Origin: Mycolicibacterium mucogenicum DSM 44124 | Lineage (GTDB): Bacteria; Actinomycetota; Actinomycetes; Mycobacteriales; Mycobacteriaceae | Assembly (NCBI RefSeq): GCF_005670685.2 | Contig: NZ_CP062008.1 | Coordinates: 5,146,001 to 5,210,000 of the forward strand | Length of the DNA stretch: 64,000 nucleotides | Direction: 5' to 3' | In this document: piece after piece, positions 24,324 through 32,414 of the stretch | Position numbering within the stretch: the first letter of the stretch is position 1 | Layout: every line of letters starts with the position of its first letter | The notes under the pieces: model-generated | The model's database searches: none | Told to the model about the DNA's origin: nothing | Seen by the model: only the letters and a program-made list of their open reading frames with translations | Position numbers and translations under genes: made by a program

Positions 24324-25472
24324 TTACAGGTTGGCGAAGCGCTCCTTGACCTGTTCCTCGGTCAGCCCGTAGTCGGACAGCGAGTAGGTGTGCTTCGGTG
24401 CGCGCGGACCCTGCTGACTCTGGGCGTGGCTCTCGCTGATGGCCTCGCGTGCGGCGTCGGTGAACTCGATGCCGAACGTGCGGTAGATGCCCTCGACGGC
24501 GCCGACCGGGTCCTTGATGAACTCGAAGTAGTCGACATCGCAGAACTGCTTGGGATCATGCTTGGCCCGTTCGGCATTGAACAGCTCCAGGCCGCGCGAC
24601 CAGGTTTCCATCGAGTCGTCGCCGATCACCTTGCCGGTGAACGTGTTCGACCAACCCTCGGTGGTGTGCTGCGCGAGCGAACACATCGACGCCATGATGG
24701 TCTCGGCCGGCCGGTGGCATTGCACCACCAGTGCGTCCGGGTACACCTTGAACAGCGCCTCCAGCGCGAAAAGGTGGCTGGGATTCTTGAGCACCCAACG
24801 CTTTTCAGGCTCGTTCAACCCGATCAGCTGCAGGTTCTTGCGGTGCCGCTGGTAGGACTTGGTCCAGTCCTGCCGGGCCAGCCACTGCGCGTACGACGGG
24901 ACGTGCGCCAGCGTCTCATAGGACACCGAGTGCAGCGACTGACGCAGCAGCTGCCAGCATTCCTCGACCTCGTCGGCCGTCATGAAGTGCAGGCCCGTGT
25001 AGTCCGGGTTCTCTTCGTGAGCCTGCTTGAACCGCGCATCGAGTGCACTGAAAACCGGGTTGTCCGCCCAGGTTTCGCGCGGCGGCCGCGGCTGCGGGAA
25101 CTCGGCCAGCCACATCTCCAGGCCCTGGTGCCGGGGGTCGGCCGTCAGCAGCCGGTGGATCACCGTGGTGCCGGTGCGCGGCAGGCCGGTGACGAAGATG
25201 GGCCGCTCGATGGGCACGTCGGCGTGCTGCGGGTACTGCTTGAACGCCGCGTTGGACACCAGGCGGGCCACCAGCGCGTTGCGGGTGAAGAACCGCTGCA
25301 TCTTGCTGCCGAGCTCGGTCAGGTCAGCCTCGCGCTGGTACGAATCCAGCAGCACGCCAAGAGCTTCCAGGTAGTTGTCGTCGTCGCCGCCGAAGTCGTC
25401 CAGGCCACAGGCCTTGACGGCCGAGGCGTGCAGGTCCTCGACAGTTCCGACGTTGGTCCGAAGTGCGCTCAT
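24324..25472 (-). CDS. Sulfotransferase-family protein (Rv3529c-like)
   Basis: 382 residues, place and length match Rv3529c. PAPS-binding P-loop PIFVTGLPRTGTTVIHRLLT near residue 92 and the 3'-phosphate region VLKNPSHLFALEALFKVYPDALVVQCHRPAETIMASM mark it (abridged). It would transfer sulfate from PAPS to an alcohol; a steroid hydroxyl is possible but unproven. Its ATG overlaps the stop of the SDR gene by 4 bp (ATGA). It is the last gene of a three-gene operon controlled from 27.4 kb. Confidence 0.82.
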   Translation of the reverse strand: MSALRTNVGTVEDLHASAVKACGLDDFGGDDDNYLEALGVLLDSYQREADLTELGSKMQRFFTRNALVARLVSNAAFKQYPQHADVPIERPIFVTGLPRTGTTVIHRLLTADPRHQGLEMWLAEFPQPRPPRETWADNPVFSALDARFKQAHEENPDYTGLHFMTADEVEECWQLLRQSLHSVSYETLAHVPSYAQWLARQDWTKSYQRHRKNLQLIGLNEPEKRWVLKNPSHLFALEALFKVYPDALVVQCHRPAETIMASMCSLAQHTTEGWSNTFTGKVIGDDSMETWSRGLELFNAERAKHDPKQFCDVDYFEFIKDPVGAVEGIYRTFGIEFTDAAREAISESHAQSQQGPRAPKHTYSLSDYGLTEEQVKERFANL

Positions 25473-26251
25473 GCCTTGTACTCCCCGCAGTTGACGTCGA
25501 GCGACTGGCCGGTGATGCCACTGGACAGGTCGCTCGCCAGGAACAGGATGGCAGAAGCCACCTCGTCCTCGGTCGGCAGCCGCTTGAGGTCGGAGCCGGC
25601 GGCCGACGCCGCGTAGATCTGCTCGACGGTGGTGCCGTACTTCTGGGCTTGATGGCTGAAGTAGCCCTCCAGGGTTTCGCCCCAGATGTAGCCCGGCATC
25701 ACGGAGTTCACCCGGATGCCCTTCTCACCGAGCTCGGTCGAGAGGGTCTGGGACATGGCCAGCAGGGCCGACTTCGCCATCTTGTAGGCGCCGTACTTGG
25801 CCTGCGAATGCCGCACGACCATCGAATTCACGTTCACCACCGAGCCTTTGGCGGTCTCGAGCGCCGGGGTGAAGCCCTGGGTCATGCGCAGCGCGCCGAA
25901 CACCGTCAGCTCGATCGCATCGCGCATGTGCTCAAAGGTCGTGTTCGCGAAGGGCTTCATCGACGGCACCCGGAACGCGTTGTTGATCAACACGTCCGCC
26001 TTGCCGAACTCCTCCGTGGTGCGGGCCACCACATTGGCGACCTGCTCCTCGTCGGTGATGTCGGCGCCCACCACCAGTGCACGGCGGCCCAGCTCCGTCA
26101 CCTCCTTGGCGACGACCTCGAGCCGCTCCACCGTGCGGGCCACCAGCACCAGGTCGGCGCCGTTCTCCGCACATCGGCGCGCCAGCGTCGTCCCGAGCCC
26201 AGGCCCGACGCCGCTGATCACCACGACCTTCCCATCGAGCAGTCCACTCAC
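25469..26251 (-). CDS. SDR-family oxidoreductase (Rv3530c-like)
   Basis: 260 residues, same length as Rv3530c. Cofactor motif VISGVGPGLGTTLARRCA (residues ~10), then a NNAF in place of the usual NNAG, and YGAYKMAKSALL with Tyr-x3-Lys. The replaced NNAG Gly and GxGPGLG loop are seen in a subgroup acting on hydroxysteroids. GTG 26251 starts 2 bp after the upstream stop; the frame extends to 26311 but inside that gene. Middle gene of the operon Rv3531c-like, SDR, sulfotransferase. Confidence 0.82.
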   Translation of the reverse strand: MSGLLDGKVVVISGVGPGLGTTLARRCAENGADLVLVARTVERLEVVAKEVTELGRRALVVGADITDEEQVANVVARTTEEFGKADVLINNAFRVPSMKPFANTTFEHMRDAIELTVFGALRMTQGFTPALETAKGSVVNVNSMVVRHSQAKYGAYKMAKSALLAMSQTLSTELGEKGIRVNSVMPGYIWGETLEGYFSHQAQKYGTTVEQIYAASAAGSDLKRLPTEDEVASAILFLASDLSSGITGQSLDVNCGEYKA

Positions 26252-26253
26252 GG

Positions 26254-27381
26254 TCAGCCCACCATCCTCTCGCCAATAAGCTTCTGGCGCAGCGCAATCC
26301 GCGCACGCCAATCTTCTTCGGAAATCTTGTTGGTCTCGTAGAACGGCAGCTTCGACGCCACCTCATCGAGGCCCACGACCTCGCACGTCGGGCCGTCCTC
26401 GGCCGTCAGCTCGCGGGACACCCGCTGCCAACGGAACTGCAGGTAGCCCTTGGCGTGGCCGAGGGTCTCGCACCAGTTGGTCACGCCCGGGTTGTTCTCG
26501 GACACCACGATCCGGATCTTGCCGTCCGGATCCGCCTGTGCCTGAGTGCCGTTCAGTGACGTCTGGTGATTGATGTAGTCCAGCGAGATGTACCAGAGGC
26601 TGCCGAGCTGGAAGCCCAGGTAGGGCGCATCCGACACCGGCAGCGTGATGACCATGGCCTGGTCGGGCGTCATGTCGTAGTGCCCGACGGACGAGTACTG
26701 GGTGGCCAGCCCGCCCGGGGTCAGCCGCGGCGCGGTGAGCGTGTTGACCGGCAGGTTGTCGTAGAACCACTTCGGGAACTGCAGCCAGGTCTTGACGCGC
26801 TGCACCAGCTGCTTGCCGGCGACCGCGTACCGCTTCTCGATCAGCTCGCGGGTCAACGGCTCCGGTGCGGTGCCCGCGGTGTCGGTGCGGGAGATCGCGA
26901 ACGAACCGCGCTGCGCCGACCAATCGTTGTAGACCTCGCGGATCACCAGCTGCGCCGGGGTGGCCGGCGTGAACCGCCACTCGAACGTGCCGTCGGCCGC
27001 GATGTCGAGCTTGCGGTCGTCGAACGCCGTCTCGCTGTCCGGCACGTTGGCGTCGGTGTACTCACCGCCGAGCAGCTGGAAGCTGACGTCGGTGGTGGTG
27101 CCGCGACGCCCGGTGACGACGTACTCGTGGCCCGGCTGCACGCGCGTCCCGAAGTACATGGTGTCGGGGTTGTCGAGGCCCATCTTCTCGAACGGGCCGG
27201 TGCCGCTGTGCAGGAACGGGTGGTCCTTGTCGAAGTCGAACGCGACGTGCGTGCACGATGCGATACAACCGGCGAGGTATTGCAGGCCTTCGAGCAGATC
27301 GGCCTCGGTTTCGATGAACGGCGCCGCGGCGACAAGGCGCTCCGCCTCGGCGACGGCGTCGACGAACGACTGCGTGAACAT
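26254..27381 (-). CDS. Conserved protein Rv3531c-like (possibly DUF1214 type)
   Basis: 375 residues, exactly the M. tuberculosis Rv3531c length. No signal peptide or membrane span. The central part is beta-rich (YFGTRVQPGHEYVVTGRRGT, FQLLGGEYTD) and the C-terminal part has VVSENNPGVTNWCETLGHAKGYLQFRWQR-like text (abridged), which resembles DUF1214 proteins; function unknown. ATG 27381 has GGAAGGG upstream; the longer frame to 27576 crosses the operators. First gene of its operon: KstR operator, a TACTCT -10 box and an IclR-type palindrome lie upstream, so it appears doubly controlled. Confidence 0.8.
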   Translation of the reverse strand: MFTQSFVDAVAEAERLVAAAPFIETEADLLEGLQYLAGCIASCTHVAFDFDKDHPFLHSGTGPFEKMGLDNPDTMYFGTRVQPGHEYVVTGRRGTTTDVSFQLLGGEYTDANVPDSETAFDDRKLDIAADGTFEWRFTPATPAQLVIREVYNDWSAQRGSFAISRTDTAGTAPEPLTRELIEKRYAVAGKQLVQRVKTWLQFPKWFYDNLPVNTLTAPRLTPGGLATQYSSVGHYDMTPDQAMVITLPVSDAPYLGFQLGSLWYISLDYINHQTSLNGTQAQADPDGKIRIVVSENNPGVTNWCETLGHAKGYLQFRWQRVSRELTAEDGPTCEVVGLDEVASKLPFYETNKISEEDWRARIALRQKLIGERMVG

Positions 27382-27398
27382 ACGGTCAGCACCCTTCC

Positions 27399-27414
27399 GT
27401 TCCAATATTGGAAC
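27399..27414. promoter_or_regulatory. IclR-type palindrome in the Rv3531c-like leader
   Basis: GTTCCAATATTGGAAC is a perfect 16-bp palindrome between the -10 box (27443-27438) and the ribosome-binding site of the Rv3531c-like gene. It shares the TCCA...TGGA core with 27509-27524, next to the iclR-like gene. Probable binding site of that regulator. Confidence 0.65.
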
Positions 27415-27437
27415 GCATCGGTAGATATTCCGACTGA

Positions 27438-27443
27438 AGAGTA
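27438..27443 (-). promoter_or_regulatory. -10 box of the Rv3531c-like operon
   Basis: TACTCT on the minus strand, starting in the last two bases of the KstR operator. The transcript would have a ~50-nt leader containing the IclR-type palindrome. Confidence 0.5.
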
Positions 27444-27455
27444 GAACGTGTTGCA
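27442..27455. promoter_or_regulatory. KstR-type operator upstream of the Rv3531c-like operon
   Basis: tagaacgtgttgca fits TnnAACnnGTTnnA. Confidence 0.82.
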
Positions 27456-27508
27456 GTTCGTCGTCAATGCCGCGCAGGTCGGCAGGAACGGCTGAATTAC
27501 CGGCCGCC

Positions 27509-27524
27509 GGTCCATATTTGGACC
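27509..27524. promoter_or_regulatory. IclR-type palindrome at the iclR promoter
   Basis: GGTCCATATTTGGACC has 6-bp perfect arms around TATT. It lies 8 bp upstream of the TACATT -10 box, about at -35, of the leaderless iclR-like gene; autoregulation is expected. Confidence 0.65.
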
Positions 27525-27531
27525 GATGTCG

Positions 27532-27537
27532 TACATT
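27532..27537 (+). promoter_or_regulatory. -10 box of the iclR-like gene (leaderless)
   Basis: TACATT is followed by 7 nt and the ATG at 27545. Confidence 0.5.
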
Positions 27538-27544
27538 CCTTGCC

Positions 27545-28453
27545 ATGACTGACACCGGCCGCTCGTCGCCGCCCACCGCCCGCGTCGTCGCGGTGCTGGA
27601 TTTCCTGGGCAGTCACCCCCAGGAACAATTCGGGCTGTCCGAGTTGGCGCGCCGGCTCGACCTCAGCAAGCCCACCTGCCTGGGCATCGTCACCACGCTT
27701 GCCGATGCCGGTTATCTGGTGCGTGATGCCGCCGAGAAGACCTACCGGCTGGGCCCGCGGTTGATCACGCTGGGCCACACCGCACAGGAGTCCATGCGCA
27801 TCAGCCCGGCCGCGCGGGCGGAACTGCGCCGGCTCTCGGAGGCGTTCAACGCCACGGCGGCGTTGTCGGCGGTCGTCGACGACCGCATCACCCTGCTGGA
27901 ACTCGTTGCCCCGCACGGCAGTCCGGAGCCGGTGCAGGTCGGGCAGAGCTATCCGTTCGCGCCGCCGGTCGGCCTGATGTTCGTGCTGTGGGATGAGCGT
28001 GCGGTGCGCGACTGGCTGGCCAAGGAGCCGACGATCCCGCTGCGCACCGACAGTGCGCGGCTGGAACGGGTCATCACCGAGTGCCGCGAATCGGGTTATC
28101 TCGTGGAGCGGCTGACACCGGGCGGCCGGCGGCTGTACGCCATGATGGCCGGCATGTCGAGCAACCTGCCCGACGAATTACGGGTTCTGCTGGGCGAACT
28201 CGTCTCCGACATCGGTGAGCGCGTATATCTGCCCAGCGAATCGAACACGGCGGCGGGTGCCCGGGCCAAGCACGACATCAGCGTCATCGCCGCACCGGTG
28301 TTCGACCATCACCAACGCCAGGTGATGGTGCTGTCACTGCAGATCGGCCATGCCCTGACCGACGCGGAGATCAGTAAGCGAGCGCGCGGGCTGGTTGCCA
28401 CCGCCGCGACACTGACGGCGCAACTCGGCGGGTCCCAGCCCGGCCGAACGTGA
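27545..28453 (+). CDS. IclR-family transcriptional regulator
   Basis: 302 residues. N-terminal winged helix-turn-helix (VVAVLDFLGSHPQEQFGLSELARRLDLSKPTCLGIVTTL, abridged; recognition helix SKPTCLGIVTTLADAGYLV) followed by the IclR effector domain, ending with HDISVIAAPVFDHHQRQVMVLSL. The effector is unknown; IclR proteins often sense small acids or their CoA-linked products. It faces the Rv3531c-like operon and two matching palindromes lie between, so both are its probable targets. M. tuberculosis has PPE61/62 in this interval, not a regulator. ATG 27545 seems leaderless. Its stop TGA lies in a long inverted repeat. Confidence 0.85.
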   Translation: MTDTGRSSPPTARVVAVLDFLGSHPQEQFGLSELARRLDLSKPTCLGIVTTLADAGYLVRDAAEKTYRLGPRLITLGHTAQESMRISPAARAELRRLSEAFNATAALSAVVDDRITLLELVAPHGSPEPVQVGQSYPFAPPVGLMFVLWDERAVRDWLAKEPTIPLRTDSARLERVITECRESGYLVERLTPGGRRLYAMMAGMSSNLPDELRVLLGELVSDIGERVYLPSESNTAAGARAKHDISVIAAPVFDHHQRQVMVLSLQIGHALTDAEISKRARGLVATAATLTAQLGGSQPGRT

Positions 28454-28500
28454 GCTCATGCGCGAAACCCGTTGACGGATAGACGCATTCGCTCACGTTC
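28446..28500. terminator. Long inverted repeat spanning the iclR stop codon
   Basis: 17-bp arms (28446-28462 starting gaacgtgagc; 28484-28500) with two mismatches and a 21-nt loop. The stop TGA (28451-28453) is in the left arm. It separates converging iclR-like and haemophore-like genes. Confidence 0.65.
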
Positions 28501-28512
28501 AGCCAGCGACGA

Positions 28513-29043
28513 CTAGACGCCGTTGAGGACGGCCAGCGCGTCGGTCGGCGCGACCTGCAGGCCGCAGCGGTCCTTGAACGCGGCCAGCGGGGCCTGGATG
28601 CCGCGCAGCGCGTCGGCCTCGTCGGGGTGGGCCTTGAAGTAGTTGTCGAACTGGCTCATGGCGGCGAACGCCGACTGCCGGGTGGCGTCGAGCAGTGCGG
28701 CATCGGCATCCGGGTGCGCGGCGAAGTAGTCCGACAGCTGCAGCGTGACCGAGCTGATGGTCTTGGCGAGCGTCGCGGTGCTGCAGTCGGCGACCGTAGC
28801 CGCGGGGGCGACGGTGGTCGTCGTCGTGGTAGACGGTGCGGTGGCGGACGTGGTCGGCGTCGCCGAGGTCGTCGGGGTCGCGGCGGTGGTCGCGGTCGTG
28901 GTCGGCGAAGCGGTGGCCGACGTCGCCGGCGACGTCGGGCTCACGGGATCGGCCGATGCACGCGGCACGACAAGGGCGGCACAGGCGGCACCCAGGGCAA
29001 TGAAGCCGAGGGTGGAACGGCCGAACGTAACGGCACGAGTCAT
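28513..29043 (-). CDS. Secreted haemophore-like haem-binding protein with Thr/Pro linker
   Basis: 176 residues. Signal peptide (to ~residue 31, PRASA), then a ~50-residue Thr/Ser/Pro/Ala-rich linker, then a ~80-residue helical domain from C89STATLAKTISSV to DRCGLQVAPTD, with two Cys able to form one disulfide. The repeated 'xxYFxAHPDADAALL' / 'NYFKAHPDEADALR' pattern is the mark of the mycobacterial haemophore (MHB) family of Rv0203, which binds haem in the envelope. ATG 29043 has AAGGAGGATTCC upstream. Not sterol-linked by context. Confidence 0.8.
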   Translation of the reverse strand: MTRAVTFGRSTLGFIALGAACAALVVPRASADPVSPTSPATSATASPTTTATTAATPTTSATPTTSATAPSTTTTTTVAPAATVADCSTATLAKTISSVTLQLSDYFAAHPDADAALLDATRQSAFAAMSQFDNYFKAHPDEADALRGIQAPLAAFKDRCGLQVAPTDALAVLNGV

Positions 29044-29208
29044 GGAATCCTCCTTTGTTCTGGCCGCATCCGTCTTCCCCGGCCTCTGGGTATGTTTCGC
29101 TCAGCCCGGTACAGCTGTTACACAAGCGGCCAAAGTTGCAGGTCAGCATGACCCGAAGCGGCAAATATTCGCTTTCGTGAATTAGCTCGGCTGTGCTGGT
29201 ATTGGGGC

Positions 29209-29859
29209 ATGCGCGCTTCGCCCTGGCCACTGGCGGAACTGGAGGTGATCACTCCGGTTCTGCGGCTCTGCCATGTGACCGACGAACTGGCCGACCAACT
29301 CGCCCGACTGGCCGCCCAGGGCATCCACGATCCGGCCACCATGCCGTTCTCGGTCCCGTGGACCGACGCGGTCTCCCCCGAACTGGAACGCAACACCGTC
29401 CAGTACTTCCGGCAGACCCGCGCCGAGGTATCGACGGAGCACTGGGACGTGCCGATGGCCGTCATCGTCGGCGACGCAGCCGTGGGCGTCTGTGTGGTGA
29501 CCGCCGACGGCTTCCCCGCCCGCCGGACCGTGTCCACCGGTTCTTGGCTGGGCCGCCGGTATCAGGGCCGCGGCCTCGGCCGGGAGATGCGCACGGCCGC
29601 ACTGCAGCTGATCTTCGCCGGATTCGACGCCGACCTGGCTACCACCCGGGCCTGGCACGACAACGCGGCGTCACTCGGCGTCACGCGGTCGCTGCCGTAC
29701 GTACAGACCGGCTCGTCGCGGCAGTCGCGGCGTGGGGTCTTCGACACGATGCTGGAGTTCACCATGACGCGCGACCAGTGGAAGACCTTGCGACGCGACG
29801 ACATCCAGTTGGTGGGCGTCGACGCCGTACTCGATCAGCTGGCGCTGCGCCGGAACTGA
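29209..29859 (+). CDS. GNAT-family N-acetyltransferase
   Basis: 216 residues, RimJ/RimL-like. Acetyl-CoA motif A is GRRYQGRGLGREMRTAALQLIF (abridged; Q/RxxGxG/A near 120). The domain ends with strands to FDTMLEFTMTRDQW. The likely role is acetylation of a protein N-terminus or small amine; substrate unknown. The start is ATG 29209 in a region lacking a clear ribosome-binding site. It is followed by a small hairpin and another unlinked gene. Confidence 0.75.
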   Translation: MRASPWPLAELEVITPVLRLCHVTDELADQLARLAAQGIHDPATMPFSVPWTDAVSPELERNTVQYFRQTRAEVSTEHWDVPMAVIVGDAAVGVCVVTADGFPARRTVSTGSWLGRRYQGRGLGREMRTAALQLIFAGFDADLATTRAWHDNAASLGVTRSLPYVQTGSSRQSRRGVFDTMLEFTMTRDQWKTLRRDDIQLVGVDAVLDQLALRRN

Positions 29860-29865
29860 ACCGAT

Positions 29866-29887
29866 GGACACCAGAAAATTGGTGTCC
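29866..29887. terminator. Small hairpin after GNAT gene
   Basis: 8-bp arms (ggacacca / tggtgtcc) with a 6-nt loop, 7 bp beyond the GNAT stop. Terminator or operator. Confidence 0.4.
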
Positions 29888-29908
29888 GGAACCGGTGCGC
29901 CAGGCTCA

Positions 29909-29914
29909 TAGGCT
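29909..29914 (+). promoter_or_regulatory. -10 box for leaderless small gene
   Basis: TAGGCT is followed by 6 nt and then GTG 29921. Confidence 0.45.
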
Positions 29915-29920
29915 CGAGTA

Positions 29921-30322
29921 GTGACGTATGACGACGCGGAGTGGCACTACGACAGCGTCGGGGAACTCGACCTCGATGTGAGCGCGGCGAGCACCCACAT
30001 CGGGATGTTCATGGCCTGGTTGGCGTTGCACGGCCTCACCCAACCTGATTGCAATCCAACCGAATTGCAGAGCCGGACCGTCACGCCCGGCGAGTACCTG
30101 CGGCGATACTGCGTCAATCAGATCGATCCGTCGATGCTGACCGACACCGGAAACGCCTTCGCCGCCGCCGGTTACCGGGCCTACCTCTCGCACTATCGCG
30201 ACGTGCCGGCTGTCGCTCGTCATGGCGAGCGGTACGGCGAACCGGACACCTGGGAGACCTACGACGAGGTCGCCCCGATGATCGACGAGCTGTACGCCGA
30301 GTGGCGTTCCGCCGTCAGCTGA
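29921..30322 (+). CDS. Small conserved protein of unknown function
   Basis: 133 residues, acidic, predicted cytosolic, starting VTYDDAEWHYDSVGELDLDVS. It carries HIGMFMAWLALHGLTQ, EYLRRYCVNQIDPSMLT and YEDY-like helical text. Such proteins occur as lone genes in many bacteria; I do not know a function. GTG 29921 with a -10 box 6 nt upstream suggests a leaderless message. The last 8 bp overlap the end of the converging rqlH gene. Confidence 0.65.
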   Translation: MTYDDAEWHYDSVGELDLDVSAASTHIGMFMAWLALHGLTQPDCNPTELQSRTVTPGEYLRRYCVNQIDPSMLTDTGNAFAAAGYRAYLSHYRDVPAVARHGERYGEPDTWETYDEVAPMIDELYAEWRSAVS

Positions 30323-32414
30323 CCGCCGCGATCGCGAACGGCAACACGGCGGGCGCCCCAGCGGTGCGCAGCACCTGCGTCGCCATGGTCATGGTCCAGC
30401 CGGTGTCGACGAGATCGTCGACCAGCAGCACCGGACCGCTCACGTCCAGCGTGGGCGCCTCCCACGAATCCACCAGCGCCGCAACCCGGTACGCAGAATT
30501 GGCCGCCGTCACGGGACGCCGCTGCGGCCGGTAGTACAGCGTGCCCAGGTTCTGCAGCCGGCCCAGCTCCGCCAGCCGGGTGACGAGCGAACCGATCAGC
30601 TGCGGATGCCGCTCGGAGTCCAGACCCATCACCGCCACCGGGCGGTCCTTCCAGTTCCAGGCCTTGAGGACCGCCACCGCCGCCTGCACCACGGCGTCGG
30701 GGACCTCGGCGTCGGGCCCGTCGAGCAATTGGCGCAGCCGGGCGCCCCACCCCAGGTCGGTCAGTCGCCCGATGACGCGGCCCGGCTCGGCGCCACCGGA
30801 TATGCGTCCGGACAACCCGATTCCCAGGGAGCCCAGCCCCGTCGGCCACTGTTTACGCGGGGCGAGCTCCACGCCGGGCCGCATCAGCTGGTCCCGCACC
30901 GTCGACGCGGCCTCCGCATCGACGTCGGCGGCGTAGCGCGCACCCGCACAGTTGTCGCACCGGCCGCAGCCCTGGCCGTCGAGCTCGGGATCGTCGAGTT
31001 GGCTGCGCAGGAACACCATTCGGCACTCGGTCGTCGCTTGGTAGTCCAGCATGGCCTGCTGCTCGCGCTGCCGCGCGGCATCCAGATTGCGGTAGCGCTC
31101 TTCGTCGTACGACCACGGCTCGCCGGTACTGATCCAGCCGCCCTTGACGCGGCGCACCGCACCGTCGACGTCGAGCACTTTGAGCACCATCTCGAGCCGG
31201 GACCGGTTGAGGTCGACCAACGGTTCCAGGGCCGCGGTCGACAGCGCCCGGTCCGGTTCGAGTTCGCCGATCACCTTGCGTACCAAGGCTTCCGACGGGA
31301 ACGCGACCGACGCGAAGTACCGCCAGATGTCAGCGTCCTCTTTGCCCGGCAGCAGGATCACCTCGGCGCTCGAGGTGGCGCGGCCGGCACGGCCAACCTG
31401 CTGGTAGTACGCGATGGGTGACGACGGAGCGCCCAGGTGCACGACGAAGCCCAGGTCCGGTTTGTCGAACCCCATGCCCAGCGCCGAGGTGGCGATGAGC
31501 GCCTTGACCCGGTTGTTCAGCAGGTCGGCTTCCAGCTGTTCGCGTTCGGCGGCTTCAGTGGATCCGGTGTAGGAGGCGACGGTGTGGCCCTGCTCGCGCA
31601 GCAGCGCGGCGATGTCATGTGCCTGCGACACCGTCAGGGTGTAGACGATGCCCGAGCCGGGCAGCGAATCCAGATGCGCCGCAAGCCATGCCGCCCGCTG
31701 CGCCGGTCCCCCGGCATGCACCACCGACAGGCGCAGCGACTCCCGGTCCAGCCCGCCGCGCAGCACCAGGGTATCCCCGCCGCCGACGCCCAGCTGCGCG
31801 GCCACGTCCTGCACCACGCGGTCGTTGGCAGTCGCGGTGGTGGCGAGCACCGGTATGCCCGAACCCAACTCACCGATCAGGGTGCGGATGCGCCGGTAGT
31901 CGGGCCGGAAGTCGTGGCCCCAGTCGGAGACGCAGTGCGCCTCGTCGACGACGACGAGTCCGGCGTCGGCGGCCAGTGCGGGCAGGACGGCGTCACGAAA
32001 GTCGGGGTTGTTCAAGCGCTCCGGGCTGACCAGCAGCACGTCGAGGTCTCCGGAGGTGACCCGCTGGTGCACCTCGTCCCACTCGGTGACATTGCTGGAG
32101 TTGATGGTGGCGGCGCGGACGCCCGCGCGTTCGGCCGACGCCACCTGGTTGCGCATCAGCGCCAGCAGCGGCGAGACGATGACGGTCGGGCCGCGGCCGG
32201 CGGCCCGCAGCAGCTTGGCGGCGATGAAGTACACCGCGGACTTGCCCCACCCGGTGCGCTGCACCACCAGCGCTCGGCGACCCTGGACCACCAGGGCCTC
32301 GATGGCCACCCACTGGTCGTCGCGCAGCACCGCGCCGGGGCCGGCGAGCTGTTCGAGCAGGGCCTGCGCGTCAGTACGCGTAGGTGTTGCGGGGCTTGGG
32401 GATGGGCTCGGCAC
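30315..32414 (-). CDS. rqlH: RqlH, RecQ-like DNA helicase with phosphoribosyltransferase-like C-domain
   Basis: 699 residues. SF2 helicase core: Walker A RTGWGKSAVYF (~53-63), DEAHCVSDWGHDFRPDYRRI from 157, TATAN, SALGMGFDKPDL and QQVGRAGRA. A RecQ zinc-binding region CRMVFLRSQLDD ... CGRCDNC follows (four Cys), then an RqlH-type C-terminal domain ending with a phosphoribosyltransferase-like PRPP loop VLLVDDLVDTGWTMT (~662-676). This matches the mycobacterial RqlH clade of 3'-5' helicases. GTG 32414 is the only in-frame start near the end; it lies 44 bp inside the upstream gene. Role in recombination or repair; what the PRT-like domain does is unknown. Confidence 0.9.
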   Translation of the reverse strand: MPSPSPSPATPTRTDAQALLEQLAGPGAVLRDDQWVAIEALVVQGRRALVVQRTGWGKSAVYFIAAKLLRAAGRGPTVIVSPLLALMRNQVASAERAGVRAATINSSNVTEWDEVHQRVTSGDLDVLLVSPERLNNPDFRDAVLPALAADAGLVVVDEAHCVSDWGHDFRPDYRRIRTLIGELGSGIPVLATTATANDRVVQDVAAQLGVGGGDTLVLRGGLDRESLRLSVVHAGGPAQRAAWLAAHLDSLPGSGIVYTLTVSQAHDIAALLREQGHTVASYTGSTEAAEREQLEADLLNNRVKALIATSALGMGFDKPDLGFVVHLGAPSSPIAYYQQVGRAGRATSSAEVILLPGKEDADIWRYFASVAFPSEALVRKVIGELEPDRALSTAALEPLVDLNRSRLEMVLKVLDVDGAVRRVKGGWISTGEPWSYDEERYRNLDAARQREQQAMLDYQATTECRMVFLRSQLDDPELDGQGCGRCDNCAGARYAADVDAEAASTVRDQLMRPGVELAPRKQWPTGLGSLGIGLSGRISGGAEPGRVIGRLTDLGWGARLRQLLDGPDAEVPDAVVQAAVAVLKAWNWKDRPVAVMGLDSERHPQLIGSLVTRLAELGRLQNLGTLYYRPQRRPVTAANSAYRVAALVDSWEAPTLDVSGPVLLVDDLVDTGWTMTMATQVLRTAGAPAVLPFAIAAVS

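Noticed and set aside
29866..29887. Possible third IclR-type site
   Set aside because: ggacacca/tggtgtcc has no TCCA-N4-TGGA core and lies at a gene end, more like a small terminator.
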